Position numbers and translations under genes: made by a program. The notes beneath the pieces are model-generated. The model was not told the DNA's origin. It saw only the letters and a program-made list of their open reading frames with translations, and made no database searches. Shown here piece after piece: positions 21,436 to 33,800 of a DNA stretch of 64,000 bases. The stretch spans positions 101,258,140-101,322,139 of the forward strand of contig CM066992.1 in NCBI GenBank assembly GCA_033977485.1, written 5' to 3'. The stretch is from Hydrangea macrophylla. Its lineage: Eukaryota; Streptophyta; Magnoliopsida; Cornales; Hydrangeaceae. The stretch's first letter is position 1; each line of letters opens with the position of its first letter.

Positions 21436-23268
21436 TGTAACACCCGCTCCCGCGGATTATTTTAATAATATTTAGCATGCATTATTAATCATTTAATGAT
21501 GATTTGAGTATTTGTGAGATGTGGGCCTTGACCTACTAAGTTGTTTATGGGTGTCCAGTTGGGAACCCAGTTATGGCCAGTTTGGCAATCCCAAGTTGGG
21601 ACATGTGTTGGTGGGTCCCAGTTGAGATGGGACATTATATGTGGAACACCTTATGTGCTTATCTGTTTATTAAGGCTTAAATGATTTATTGTTTTATTGT
21701 TAATGATATCATGTTATTAGAGAGTGATCACTTTTGGAGTCAATTAGGGGTACCTTTGTGAGCACGAATTGAACACGTTATATAATTAGTAGGTTAATTA
21801 GTAACTTCATTTAATTATATGAGACCACTTATGGGACTCATGCGAGACATAGACAAATACCCATTTAGATTTGAGATAGTTTTAATACAGTTTAACAAAT
21901 AGTAGGGGTATAATTGCAAAATTAATAAACTAGTGGGAGTTTCACAATAAAAATGAGAATTTATATATATAGGACACCTTAGAAGATGACTCACCATCTT
22001 CTACATCTTGTTTTTGGCCAACACATGCACGCAGAGAGATATAGGAGATTCACGTTGACGGTGACGCCTTCGTCGCCGATTGACGCGTTTAACAATGTCG
22101 GTTTTCAAAACAGGCTACATATTCGGACTCCTAGAGGTGAGTCTAGTCCGTTGGTACTAATTTTATTGAGTTCTGTGACAGTTTTTCCGTGACCCATTTT
22201 GGGATTTTAGCTCATAACTTGTAGTTTTTGTATAGGATTTGTACCTGATCCCTAGCAGGACTTTAATCTCAAGTTTAGGAGCGATTTCCAAGAGGTGAGT
22301 GACATTAATTATGATATATGGATGGTTTCATGTTTAAGTTCATTTGTGATGTAAAAGCATGTTAAATAAGCTTAATAAAGCTTATTAGTTTATTAATGAG
22401 CAAAATTCATGTGGTTAAATTAGACCCAATTTGATTGTGAAAGCACGGTGTAATGAATTATGTGAGCATGTTAAGTTGTTTATTTGGGTCAATGGGATTG
22501 CTAGTTCTATACCACCATGAGGTAATCGATGTGGTGACAACCACGGCTGCCAGAGGCCTATGGGACTGTACGTGAGGCGTGGGTCATAACTAGGTCACGT
22601 GGGCTTAGGGAGTGGAGCCGCGGACTAGTTGGTAGTGGTGGAAGTGAACTAGTAATTTCCGGAGACTATAGTTGGTTGTAGTGAAATGAAATTGAGCATG
22701 TTTATTATCCATGTGCATAATTAGTGTTATTCACAAGCATATAGCTTATATATTGTAGTGGTTATTGAATAACCATCGTAGGTGTTCAAGGTAGAGCTCA
22801 AAAGGAAAGAAATGGAATTGGTGAGCACTCGTGGGCGTGGGATTATAATTGAATTTCTACTTATTAGATTTATGATCAATAAATTAAATTAGTGAAATAT
22901 TGTAATCAATTATTTATTTAGATTTGTGTAGAAAATGATTGTGGCTTAAATTCTTGTAATACAGGGGACGCGTTATATTGATTGGTTATGGGACGAGGTT
23001 GTATTTCTGTAACTTCTAATTATGCGAGGGGGTATCTTTGTGGACCCTTTGACCTACAAAAATGTTACTTTTGAAAACAGATTTTGGTAAGATGTGTTTG
23101 GGTATATGTGTTCAAACCCTTGAAAAATTTGAAAAATAAAATAGTGTGTTGAGTTCTTTGATCAAAACTTTTATTATTATGATTTTCGCAACTTTAATGA
23201 CTGGGGACGAGCCTTGGTGGCGCGTGCCACGTATCCTAGATTTACATGTGTGAATCCGGGGCGTAACA
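21436..23268 (+). mobile_element. Solo LTR, family E (Gypsy-type), TSD ATTGC
   Basis: It begins TGTAACACCCGCTCCCGCGG and ends CCGGGGCGTAACA. The 5-bp repeat ATTGC flanks it (21431-21435, 23269-23273), and the hAT frame is restored when it is removed. It is distantly related to families C and D. It holds donor-like GAGGTGAGTCTAG (~22134) and GAGGTGAGTGAC (~22294), a GTGGTGACAACCAC imperfect palindrome (~22530) and an AAGC-ATATA-GCTT stem-loop at 22735-22747. Confidence 0.92.
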
Positions 23269-23455
23269 ATTGCAATTGTTGAAAGAGTATTTTTTGCAAA
23301 GAAAAGCATCAAGACTTCACTACGTAGTTGATTGGAAGATGAGTTCATGAATGATTGTTTGGTGACATTTATTGAAAAAGACTTGTTCACGACCGTTGAC
23401 AACGAACATTTTATTCAACGTTTTCAAAATATGAAGAATTGAAGTGTTGTAGTAT
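23269..23455 (+). pseudogene. hAT transposase C-terminal fragment, copy 2, right part
   Basis: The frame reads TAIVERVFFAKKSIKTSLRS, one stop, then EDEFMNDCLVTFIEKDLF and IQRFQNMKN before a natural stop near 23440. This is the C-terminal dimerisation motif of hAT transposases. It retains the end that copy 1 lost. A stop (TGA, ~23328) replaces the Trp/Arg codon after LRS. Confidence 0.85.
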
Positions 23456-25188
23456 ATAAAAAAAATTATCATGTTTTTTTGACGTTTTGTTGTGGTGAAA
23501 ATATTGAATATTTATATAAATTTTGTCATGTTTTAATATTTGGAATTTTTTATTTTTATTTTTATTTTTATCTTTCTTAGTCGTCCACTTCGCCCTCAGT
23601 AGATGGAATTCCTAAGTCCACTACTATCTATTACAATAAAATATTTAGAATCAGTTCACTTTTGAATAAAAGACATGCACAGCCATTTGCGCCAAAGTTA
23701 CATTGTAGTTGTTCATTTTGGATACATCTCTACTTATATCCAAAAAAAAAAAAACTAATTGAGCACTATAATTTTATGATTTGGTTCCCCCGCGACTAAC
23801 AACAGTTGAAAAGAAAACTAGATATAGTTTTTTGAGTTGTGCTTTGTTTTCTAAATTTAAATTCTGAATATAATTTTTAAATGTTTTAATAGTTATATTA
23901 ATGATACGTAGGTTCACTGTCATAACATATAGTACAATTTTGTAAAACTTAAAAATCAAATTTGTGAACCGTAACAGTACTCCAAAATTTTTTTACCGTG
24001 GTTCAATGGAAACTTCACAAATTTATTGCTAATTATAACATAGGGAAAAGAAGTTAATAGATGGTTTAACAATATCTCAATGCCTAGTTACAAACTGCGC
24101 GAAATTCAATACATTTGCCTTTCAAACACTTGCGTACATTTTTGGGGTTCTCTTTGCCAAGCCCAAATGTCATGATCAAATTATCCATGTTTTTGGAACT
24201 GGTTATTGGATTTAGTGAAGGAAAAGAAAAGAAAATATGGAGGAAAATATTTTCTTTATTTGGTAAACAAGGAAAAATGAAGAGGAAAGTAAGAAAGAAA
24301 GTAGAATAAGTTAGAAAATAAGTTAAACATTGTGAAGGTTGTGACTCATGTCTCTTCCTTTATTCATATATCATAATTATATCATAAAATCTTTTAATTT
24401 TTAATGTTGTTGAAGCATGAAGGAAAACACAAAGGAAACACGAAGGAACTACTTTTCCTTTCCCTTTTCTTTTATCTCATGAAATCCATGAACCCAACAA
24501 AGCTTAGGATGATTGATGAAATTAACAGTCTGTTTGGTTTGCCACAAACAAGAAAGAAATGATTTGCAATTCTTGTTTGTGGCAAAATTTGTGTTTGGTT
24601 TGACAAAAGAATTTTTAATTCTGGCCAATTCTCACCAATTCTTGTTTTAGCCCCAAAACAAATCCCACCACTTTTGATAGGATTTGGTCAGAAATGATTT
24701 CACTTTAAGTGAAACAACATGATATACCAAAATTACCCCTATATGTATCACTTTTACTCTTTTTATATGAGCAATATAGTAAATCACAATGATTCATTTC
24801 AAATCATTTCTATTTTAAACCAAATAAGATAATAAGAATTGCAAATCAATTCTATTCTTTGATTTTTTTTTCTTTCTTTTTCTATTCTATTCAATTCAAT
24901 TCAATTTTACAATCCAACCAAATCGAGTGAAACCAACACAAAAGGAAAGATATTAATTAGATTCTAATAAAGGAAAAAAGGTGGGTAAAAGCTGCATTCC
25001 AATCATGTAGCATGAAATTAGAAACGAGATAGAAGATGATTCCATAGAAGAATAAAGAAAATTCTATTGCTGAACTCTTGTATTGGGACACTTTTCATTT
25101 CCCTCTAAAAAATATGTGCACAAAAGAAGAAATAGACTAATAGGAAAAAGGCACTATTTTGCCAGATCCTACTTTGCAAAACTGTCAA

Positions 25189-25230
<42 letters not shown>

Positions 25231-25240
25231 ACTCACTCAC
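23456..25240. other. Non-coding spacer with a perfect short hairpin and microsatellites
   Basis: No gene is recognised. A perfect 17-bp inverted repeat with a 15-nt loop lies at 24538-24586 (arms TTTGCCACAAACAAGAA and its complement), inside an AT-rich segment bounded by GTTTGGTTT and AAACCAAATAAG, probably a decayed hAT-type MITE. A (TC)n tract at about 25190-25227 followed by (CACT)n lies just past the end of the SAUR pseudogene. Confidence 0.6.
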
Positions 25241-25525
25241 TCATAATTGGTTAAGAAGAGAAGCGAGATAGAGGAAGGTATCCTCTTTGCAAGGAATTGT
25301 TAGACCACCCATAGGATGATTGAACCCAAATTCTTCTTCAGCTTTATGTAGCAAGTCTTGAAATAGAGGCTGGTTCAAGTATGATAGTGGCACCAAAAAT
25401 CGCTTCTTTTGAGTCTCTCCAACATAAACGGATACTTAACCCTTTGGGACATGTACAACATTGGAAACTGTAGGCAAAAAAGTTTGGCGGCGGAGGACAC
25501 TCTTAGCAAGAAATCGAATACCCAT
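25241..25525 (-). pseudogene. SAUR-like auxin-responsive gene with one nonsense codon
   Basis: SAURs are small proteins that promote acid growth by inhibiting PP2C.D phosphatases, so plasma-membrane proton pumps stay active. The frame begins MGIRFLAKSVLRR and continues through [33 protein letters not shown], an [11 protein letters not shown] stretch and [10 protein letters not shown]. The length (94 codons plus stop) is normal and there is no intron, as usual for SAURs. One codon after PKG is TAA, where the relatives in this window have TAC (Tyr). That single change truncates the protein before the conserved core. The promoter is preserved (TATA at 25649-25657, TGTCTC on the minus strand at 25711-25716). 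It diverges from the other SAURs here more than they do from each other. Confidence 0.85.
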
Positions 25526-25648
25526 GATTTTCTATGGATTTCAAAGAGCAAAAACTAGGATTTCAATTAGCTTCTTTGAGAGGGAGGGCAGATTTGGAAG
25601 AGTAATTTGAAGACTTGTGTTGGTTGAGCAAATGCTATAGTATGACTT

Positions 25649-25737
25649 TATATATATGGGAAATCTTTAAAATGGTGGTGTAAATGAATACAGATGGAGT
25701 AGTTTGGTGAGAGACATAGTTCACAAGGGATCACATG
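25649..25737 (-). promoter_or_regulatory. SAUR pseudogene promoter: TATA, AuxRE, CACATG
   Basis: On the minus strand upstream of 25525: TATA box at 25649-25657, TGTCTC auxin response element at 25711-25716 and a CACATG PIF-type E-box variant at 25732-25737. The order and spacing match the coding SAURs. Confidence 0.6.
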
Positions 25738-25739
25738 GC

Positions 25740-26123
25740 TGTGTCTTCCTACTTGTTTTTGAAGGATTGGGGACAACTGAGTTGGAATGTTGCTAATTTT
25801 GCTAGAACACTTTTGTGCCCCATAGCTAGGGACATAAGCCTCTGGGCTGAGTGAAGAGAAAAATTATATGATTATTACAAAGAACGAACAAAGAAATAAT
25901 TGGGATCTAGATTAGGGACAGGGCTTGAGACATCTGATGGTGGTTATGGATTACAAATCACACAAAAACTTAAACAAGCAAGATGCAAAAAAATTATTAA
26001 AAAAAAAAAATGGACAATGTAAGAAATCTGACCTGGATGAAGTTTGGAGGACGACAAATGTCATGAAGGATCACATGATTCTGTTTTCCAACTGATTACC
26101 AAATATTTGGGGACGAGGGAATT

Positions 26124-26160
<37 letters not shown>

Positions 26161-26540
26161 ACATCATGCCCTACAGCTGAGAAAACAAATCAATGAAATC
26201 CAAAAATGTGTGGCGAAAATCTCATGTTGATTTAATCATACAACTGTTTGATTCTCACATAAGGGACAAGTTTGAGACTAACAAATTCGGAACATACTTC
26301 TGCAAATTGGGGAAAAATAAACAAGATAGAAGATACACCTCCCAAGGCTGAAAATAATTTACACTTGTAAATTTGTCATGATAAGTAAAGAGGAGGACAA
26401 ATATAAAAACCAAGGTGCAAAATAATCAGTAACCCACCCCATGATTGAAAAACAGTTTTACATCAATGCCAGTAAACTAATATTCCATATTGTGACTCAG
26501 GAGACCGAATATATATAGCAACTATCTAGTACACACCACA
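25740..26540. other. Spacer with an orphan SAUR promoter copy
   Basis: At 26060-26100 the sequence CATGAAGGATCACATGATT followed by TTTTCCAACT repeats the block upstream of the SAURs (for example 41968-42000), but no SAUR coding sequence follows on the minus strand before the next gene's promoter. A (TC)n tract lies at 26130-26157. No other gene is seen. Confidence 0.55.
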
Positions 26541-26679
26541 GAATTGTGACGAACTGTTTCTTAGGAGGTCGGTCCCCAGAATTCATTGTTTAACCTATAC
26601 TCCAGAATCCACACCACCACTCCCACAATAAGGAAAAAAGCAGTTGTAACTCCCCACATTAATGGAGAGAATGACCTTA
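26541..26679 (-). pseudogene. Glutamate-receptor-like gene, M1 fragment (left of the insertion)
   Basis: On the minus strand this continues the glutamate-receptor-like gene cut at 38602. It reads [16 protein letters not shown], then a hydrophobic stretch [14 protein letters not shown] that is the first membrane helix (M1), then NNEFWGP. A one-base frameshift follows near 26567, after which KKQFVTILW continues in another frame. The pore loop, M2, M3, S2 and M4 of a real receptor are absent further left, so the gene is truncated as well as split. When the LTR element and one AAAAA copy are removed, the codons across the junction join in frame. Confidence 0.85.
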
Positions 26680-27159
26680 AAAAATGTAGCACCTGTAAAA
26701 TCCGTACTACCTTATTATGTAATTTCTTAAATTTCTAAGTGTGACCCTATATATCATTACGTGTTTTAAAATTCGTATGGCTAAATTATCCACTATAGAA
26801 TATATCTAATATTCACCGTTGCGTAAATTTATAACTATAGATTATAATATATATATATATATATATATTTTTCGTTACCGCTTAACTATAGATTTTATAA
26901 ACCCAACCCTGTATATTAATATTACTCGTTTTGATATTCAATTATTATTATAACCATAGGTTATATTCTATTCGGTCCCAAGACTATAGTCGTAATTATT
27001 GTTATAGTATTGGCATTTCTAGTTTAGACCATGGACCGTAAATTACGACTCGGACTGACATATCACTTAGACCTGTACATAGCCCTGCATATGTACACAC
27101 TTTCAGTCTCGCACCCACTTTGTAACATTGCACGCAAATCGAGATGTGAGCCCCGCCTC

Positions 27160-27295
27160 TGCCACGTGGCAGCCATGCACTGCCCCTACCACGTGGCACC
27201 CATGCACACACCACACGCAACACATGGCATACCACACGCACCACTTGGCCACCATGCATTCTCACACAAGCCACTTGTCATACCCACTTTTCATC
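27160..27295. promoter_or_regulatory. Tandem G-box / ABRE-like motifs in LTR F
   Basis: Two perfect CCACGTGGC boxes (27162-27170, 27189-27197) are followed by weaker copies (ACACATGGC near 27220, CCACTTGGCC near 27242, CCACTTGTC near 27282), each followed by or near CCATGCA. CACGTG with this flank binds bZIP and bHLH factors in plants. The copy in the 3' LTR starts at 34959. Confidence 0.6.
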
Positions 27296-29816
27296 TCATA
27301 CATATACACATCTGTGCATTACACACACATAACACTCGCCACAATCTGCCTTAGCAGATTAGAGAGAGTGAGACCTGAGAGATGAGAGAGCTAGTGGTAC
27401 ACTCTCAAACATAACACACACACCCGTATACATTGTGTACACACAACCATACCACCACCCTCATACCCTCACTATACCCCCTCTGTACCTCACATTGCAC
27501 ACACACATGCAGCCGCTGGGAGCAGGAGTTTCGTAGAGAGAGTAAAGAGCCGCAGGAGGAGAGAGAGAGAGAGAGGTGTTGATTTGAGGAACTAGAGACA
27601 ACCCGAAGACCAACAGGGTAATCCATCCCCTTCCCTGTTCTTTGAACACTCTGCATGTTGCCTAAACACACACACACACCCTCACGCGCACCCCGGACAG
27701 AGCCCAGAAGCTCCGGCCATGGCTGAACGGCCATTAAAGCTTGTACGAGCTCGGGTTTTTCGGACCGTCACCAAAACCCGAAAAACCAACGCCAAAATGA
27801 CCCTAACGACTCCCTTAACACTCTCGATGAACGGCTCGAAGCTTGGGTCGCGTTTGGACCACCTACGGTTCGATTATTCTTTGAAAAACGCAACTGTTTT
27901 TGCCCCCGTACCGAAATACCGTTAGGAGTTAGGCTTCAAGACCTATACCGTTGGATCGGGCTCGTCGAGGCACTCGATTTCGACATAAAGTTTGCGTAAT
28001 TTCGTTTAAAATTGAGGGAGTTATGATCGTTTAAAGTTTTGTGTATAAAAACGTATATATATACGAATTATATGTATATATACGTATAAACCGTATATCC
28101 TTGTTAGGGAAGATGAAGTATTGGGCTTGGGCTTAGGCCCGTTTGGGTAATCTGCTCTTGGGTAAGCTTTTGTATGTTAGAAATTGAGTTTGCCAAACAA
28201 AGCCTTGGGCTTTAATTTATTATTTGATTTTGTTAATTAACCCAAAATGATTTATATCAAAAGTTGTTTAGATTAATTTTGATAATTCTGATATATCATT
28301 ATTAATAATTAGTGTATATTCTGAAATTATATACATTAAATAATTATATATTATAGTTATTACTTATTTAGTTATAAATAAATAATAAAGGTTTGATTAA
28401 AATAAAATGGTACTAATAATTACTAAATGTTATAAATTAGCCTTTAACATTCTAAAATATTAGATTCTGAAATATTACTTTATAATATTTATTATATTCT
28501 GAAATTATATGTTATTATTCATATAGTATACTTATTATTTATTTAGTTTAAATAAATAATAAAGAGTTAAGTTTTAAATCAAAACAATTAGGTATTAAAT
28601 ACCTAATGGCTATTTTAAAAGTCTAGAAAATTATATTGTTTATCTAAAGGCCTAATGCCTTTGTTTAAAAATTATTGATTTGCAAAATCCCAAACTTTAG
28701 TATTGATGTATTATGGCCATTATTTATTTGGACTCAAATAAATAATAAATGTTAGTTTTAAATTATGATAAATAGATAATAAATATCTATTGGCCTATTT
28801 TAAAATCCGAGAGATTATATATTGTGTCCAAAGGACATAAATGACTATTTTATAATTTAACAAATTATAAAACTAAACTCTGTTATTTTAACAAATTATA
28901 CGGAGACGTTTATCATTGTTTTAAATACCAAACGAGTCCCGAAAATTATGATAAAAGTTCCATAAGCCTATTTTGAGGCCTAGTATTTAATAAAAATATT
29001 CATAAGGATCAAATATCTTTCAAGGATATATTTTGAAATTATAGGACCCCGTAGAATATAATTATATAATTAGAACTTCAATAATTCATAGAAAATAAAC
29101 CGTAGCTCAGAAAAATACACGGTCAGTTCCTAGAGTCTTAGAATAATGTCTAGAACATCCCCTTGAAGTTTGATGACCTTTCGACACGGTAAAAAATGCA
29201 GCTTATTTCTAGGGCCCAAACTGGTATAGAAAACCCAGCCTTTTATGCGACGAACTTCAATTTGAGTCTAGTCAATGGCGTTAGACTCAGAATGATGTCT
29301 AGATCATCATGTTGAGGTTTAGGAACACATCCGGCACAATTATCATTATGCCCTTGATTCTGGTACACTTATTAATCAACGTTCTATGTATTTATATACT
29401 TTGTAGGAACCACCGTTACACTTGCTTTTACGCACCCGCATCGAGGTGAGTCGTCTTAACTCACTTGGTATATTATAGAATTATTCTTTGTATATTATGT
29501 GTATGCCCAGTACGTCCTGCGTGGACGAAGCTGATAGGTACGAACTATGTAATTGTTGAGCTTGTTCTTGTATAATGAACGCATGTTAGTTAGTTATACT
29601 TCATGCCTAGTTAATAATCATTGATATTCCTGCCTATCATGTTTGTACGATTATGCAATCACATGAGCATTCATATAAACGTAATCGAGTTACGATGTCA
29701 ATGTTGACGTCTGCATGGTTAGTCAAGGGGACTGACCCAGTCATGTTGTCATACATGTTGAGTGGATCGCGGAGGTCCGTATGGTACAGTCAAGTAAATG
29801 AGAACAACGATGAAAC

Positions 29817-30106
29817 TGCTATAGGGCCCTGCTAGGCGACGATAGCCAGAGTTTCCATTGAAATCATTGAAGTTGTGTATGAATTGTGGGTTGATACGCT
29901 ATAGGGCCATGCTAGGCGACGATAGCAAAGTATCCATCTGAATACAATAGTTACCTTCTGAATGCTATAGGGCCATGCTAGGCGACGATAGCGCTGTAAC
30001 TATTCTATTCACCCGGCAAGGTCACGAGGACCTAAGAGTACAATGATTACACTCTTTCTTTTTAAAACCAAAAAACTGCTATAGGGCCCTGCTAGGCGAC
30101 GATAGC
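29817..30106. repeat. Four-copy minisatellite GCTATAGGGCC ... CGACGATAGC in LTR F
   Basis: A 29-bp unit starting GCTATAGGGCC and ending GGCGACGATAGC occurs at about 29819, 29902, 29963 and 30077; only one position varies (A or C). Each unit is bounded by the inverted pair GCTAT / ATAGC. Spacers are unrelated and 30-85 bp long. The same four units are in the 3' LTR at about 37617-37905. Confidence 0.9.
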
Positions 30107-30809
30107 AACGTAATCATTCTACTCTAAGCTAACGGCGTTACACTGGTAATGTAACAAGTCACATGAGTCAGTTGTGGTGTTTGTGGTCGAGTAAAGTCGA
30201 ACATATCGATGGTGCATTGTGTCACATCCCATTCATATTACTATGTCATAAATCATACGTGTTGAGATAATGCTTATCAAATGTTTAGTTCGAGATATTT
30301 GTGTACTCGTATACTATTGTTTGTATTAGGAGTGATCGGTTAGGTCAACTCACTTAGCTTCAAAAGCTAACGGCTCTTCCCTCTGCCCTAGACATATTAC
30401 GTCCAGATTTCACAGAAGACGACTAACCAGATGAAGCCACTCGAAGGGATACAGCAAATGTACGAGTTAAAGCGCAAGGACTCTGATGTAGTTGTGTTAG
30501 AACTACTTAATATGCTTGTTGTCTTCTATCTGAGGTAATAGTTTAGATATGTATTGTGATCAGTATAGATCGCCCTAAACTGCCTTTATAGATCTTTTAT
30601 TTAGACTCATGATGTAATAATTAGATTCCTGACATTTGAGTTATATTGAAGAACACCAATAGATGTTTTTATGCTTCCGCTTACTCTTTAATCATGTGTA
30701 GAATGTAGAAAGGACAATCAGTTAATGTAACTCATCATTCCCTATGGGTCCAGAAAGGAAATTTTAAATTTTCCCTATTTTTGGCTACTCCGGGGCGTGA
30801 CAGGATTTT

Positions 30810-30820
30810 TGGTATCAGAG
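30810..30820 (+). other. Primer-binding site of element F
   Basis: TGGTATCAGAG (then CAC) lies 8 bp after the 5' LTR, matching the 3' end of initiator-Met tRNA as in element D. Confidence 0.85.
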
Positions 30821-33800
30821 CACTAGGTTTAGATGTGCTTGCTGATTGTCCTACACATTAAGTTATAAACATTAGGATATCTCTGACTAGAACCGATACT
30901 AAGATAACTGCTGTTGAACAGATTGAACATGGACGTCTTGTCAAAAAGACGAGAATAGAGATTAGTTACTACGTATGCCTAGTCGACCCTGCTTGAGAAT
31001 AGAAATAACATTGACCCAATAAGGGTGACCAATTAGAATAGTTTCATGGAAACTTAGAAAGCTGGAAAGGAAGATTCCGTAACAACCATATAGAGGTTGT
31101 CTAGCATTATTAGACAAATCCACTGGAAGCAGCGATGAACCGCCAAGGAACCGCTATAGATGCTAAGAAAAGTCTAGCTAAGAATTTGAGGCAAACTTTA
31201 CCGTAGTAATGGTAGACAAGTACCATGGTAAGAAATCATGTCCTTTCTACTCAATCGACTCCTTTTCAGTAAATCTTTGCCTTCTCTTCTAATGATCATT
31301 TCTTCTGAAGAAGGTACCTATGTATTTTGTAAAGTGACTCTGATTTCCATCAATAAGTATTGTGATACCCCCCTGGGTGAGTAATTCATTTCCTTGAAAA
31401 CTTAAAATTCCTTCAGTCATCATTTCTTGAGTATGCACCTTGATCACTCGGATTATTGATAAATCCCTTGAGAATAAAGTTTGATTTCTAATACTATAGA
31501 GTCATTCTTCTTGACTTATTATTCTATTGAACAAAATCTTGCAAGTTCATTGTCCTTGAAGTTATTCTAAATGAATTTGATCACTAGTACCGAAAGGTCA
31601 CTCTTTTTGACTTATTATTCTTTGAAATAATTTTAAATGTCCCTATCTTTGTTCGTTCTATGGACTCAAAAATGTTGTACTCTTTGTACATCTTGACCTC
31701 TTATTGTTCCCTAAAATTGCCATCTTATTCTTTATAAGTAAGGTTTCATTTAGACTATTTCACTTATAAAATACATAATTCTTAATTCATACGTTGAAGG
31801 CCTTATGCCGTCAGTTACTTTCATTACTTACGAATCTTGAGATGATTATGAGTACATCCTTAGTAATCAATCATTCAACCATCATTGGTTTTGCATTTTA
31901 CTCTTGGATGGATCACATCCTTTCTAATATGGTGCTTATGTCTGTGAGAATTCATATGCCCTTTCGGATTCAATTTCATTTTGGATAAATCCGTTAAAAT
32001 CGTTTCAATCATCACATTCCAATTACCATGACTACGTTGTTAACTATCCTGTGAGATATAATATGATGTAAAGTTAGCCGTTAGACGATAGACGCTTAGT
32101 ATATATATGGATGGCTTCCTTAGATATTTTGTTAGAACGACTTGTTATATCGACAAGAAGTTTAGGCTCTAACGAACTTCCTGAGACGGATCTCGGAACA
32201 GTCAGTTTAGCCCAGAGTCTAGAAGGACTAAGGATAAGATACATCATCACCTTATGTCACATGTTAGTTGAGTGGTTCCACTTGCAAGTTGGATAACGTC
32301 ATAGCACAAAACTTAGGAATAGGAATTCCCTAGTCATATATAGAATTACAAATAGGTCTTGAGGATAGACAGACACCTTATATGTTCGGATTGCTCTATA
32401 TTGCTTAGATAGTATGTGATGTACGAATTATGATAAGCTGAGATATCCTTATAGACACCAACTCATACATAAGGACGCGCGAATCTTCACAACGTCTGCT
32501 ACCACTTGCAATCTACCAGAACACATGCACAAAGATTGTCGAACCCCCAAGATCTACCGTCGACCAAATTTCAATTGCTAGTACGGCAGCAAGAAGGGTC
32601 ATTTTCTCAAAGGACTGTTAGATGCTGAGGGCACACAACGATAATGATTTTCTACAGCAAGGAACCCATGAGATATTGGCTTAATTAAATACCGAGCTGA
32701 TGGACGACACGAGAGTAGAATGTACCTTCAACAGATCAAACGGCCTCATAGACTGCTAACATCGACCACGTTCAATCACAACGAATGACTCGCTCCGGGA
32801 ACATTAGTAAAGATGAATACTGCATTCCACCTTCAAGCCAAATACCAGATCAAGCACATGGCCTACCAAGAGAAGACACGTTTTGGGTTTACAACATCAA
32901 TGTTCCATCAACACGCTGAAGAAATGCATCTTTGACCCTCATGCACCTTACAAATTAAAACCATAGAAGGCTGAGTAATTGTATTCATTTTTTTCTCTTT
33001 TTCTAATTTAACTCCTTTTGAATAAATCCACTGTTTCTCTATCATTGGTTGCGTTAGATCGATTATCTTTTGATGAACCTTGGGACGTCCTTTATTGTTC
33101 CACTAATTGACAATCATTCGTTGTCCCCTCTGATTTCACTTAACAAGATTTTGGATCATTCTGATCAGTGATAAATCCAATTGTGAATTCATTTGCTTTC
33201 TAATGCTATAAGTCACCTCTTTGGACTTATCATCGTGAAAATCGATTCCAACAATTCATTTATAAACCAATCGATGTAAGTCATTTGGACTTATGATCAG
33301 TTAAATTAATTTTTATAAATCGTTTGGACTGTCAACCGTTTGACTAACTTTTGCAAATGTGTATCCCTTGACACTATTGCAAAGGAGCTCTCTGTATTCG
33401 GTCGCCTAAGGGACTCCAGCATATTGCACCCCTTTGTAAACTAGTCTTCATTTCCTTTCGTTTCACAAAATTTTTCTTATTGGTAACCTTAATTATGATC
33501 ATTAAAACTTCTCCTGAATTATTGGCTCATGAGACAAGGAATTCTTATTTCATACCTTGCAGGCCTTACGTCTTTAGTCATTGCATTACTATGATTGTCC
33601 CATAGTAATCATCTGATGATTATTCTCAGATACTCATTCTACACATTGTGATCCTACGAGTGAGTGATCACGTACCTTTTTCGTTTTCTAACTCAGTACA
33701 TAATGAGTATTCATTTTATTATGAACTCAACTTCATATAAGTAAATTCAATCCTACTTCAATTACCAGTAACACCTTATATGCTATATATTAATTAATGC

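Larger units (their letters stand above)
26685..30802 (+). repeat. 5' LTR of element F
   Basis: It carries a TA tract (~26849-26870), a G-box-rich stretch (27160-27295), GA-rich leader sequence (27360-27400), a splice-donor-like CGAGGTGAGTCG (~29439), four minisatellite units (29817-30106) and a 7-bp stem-loop (30354-30370). The small frames (27002-27274, 27031-27385, 27405-27734, 27719-27925, 29653-29835) recur in the 3' LTR and overlap on both strands; none resembles a known protein. Confidence 0.95.

Noticed and set aside
27002..27925. Six small frames (60-109 residues) on both strands, repeated at 34799-35722
   Set aside because: They lie in the LTR of element F, overlap each other on opposite strands and match no known protein; the repetition comes from LTR identity, not selection.
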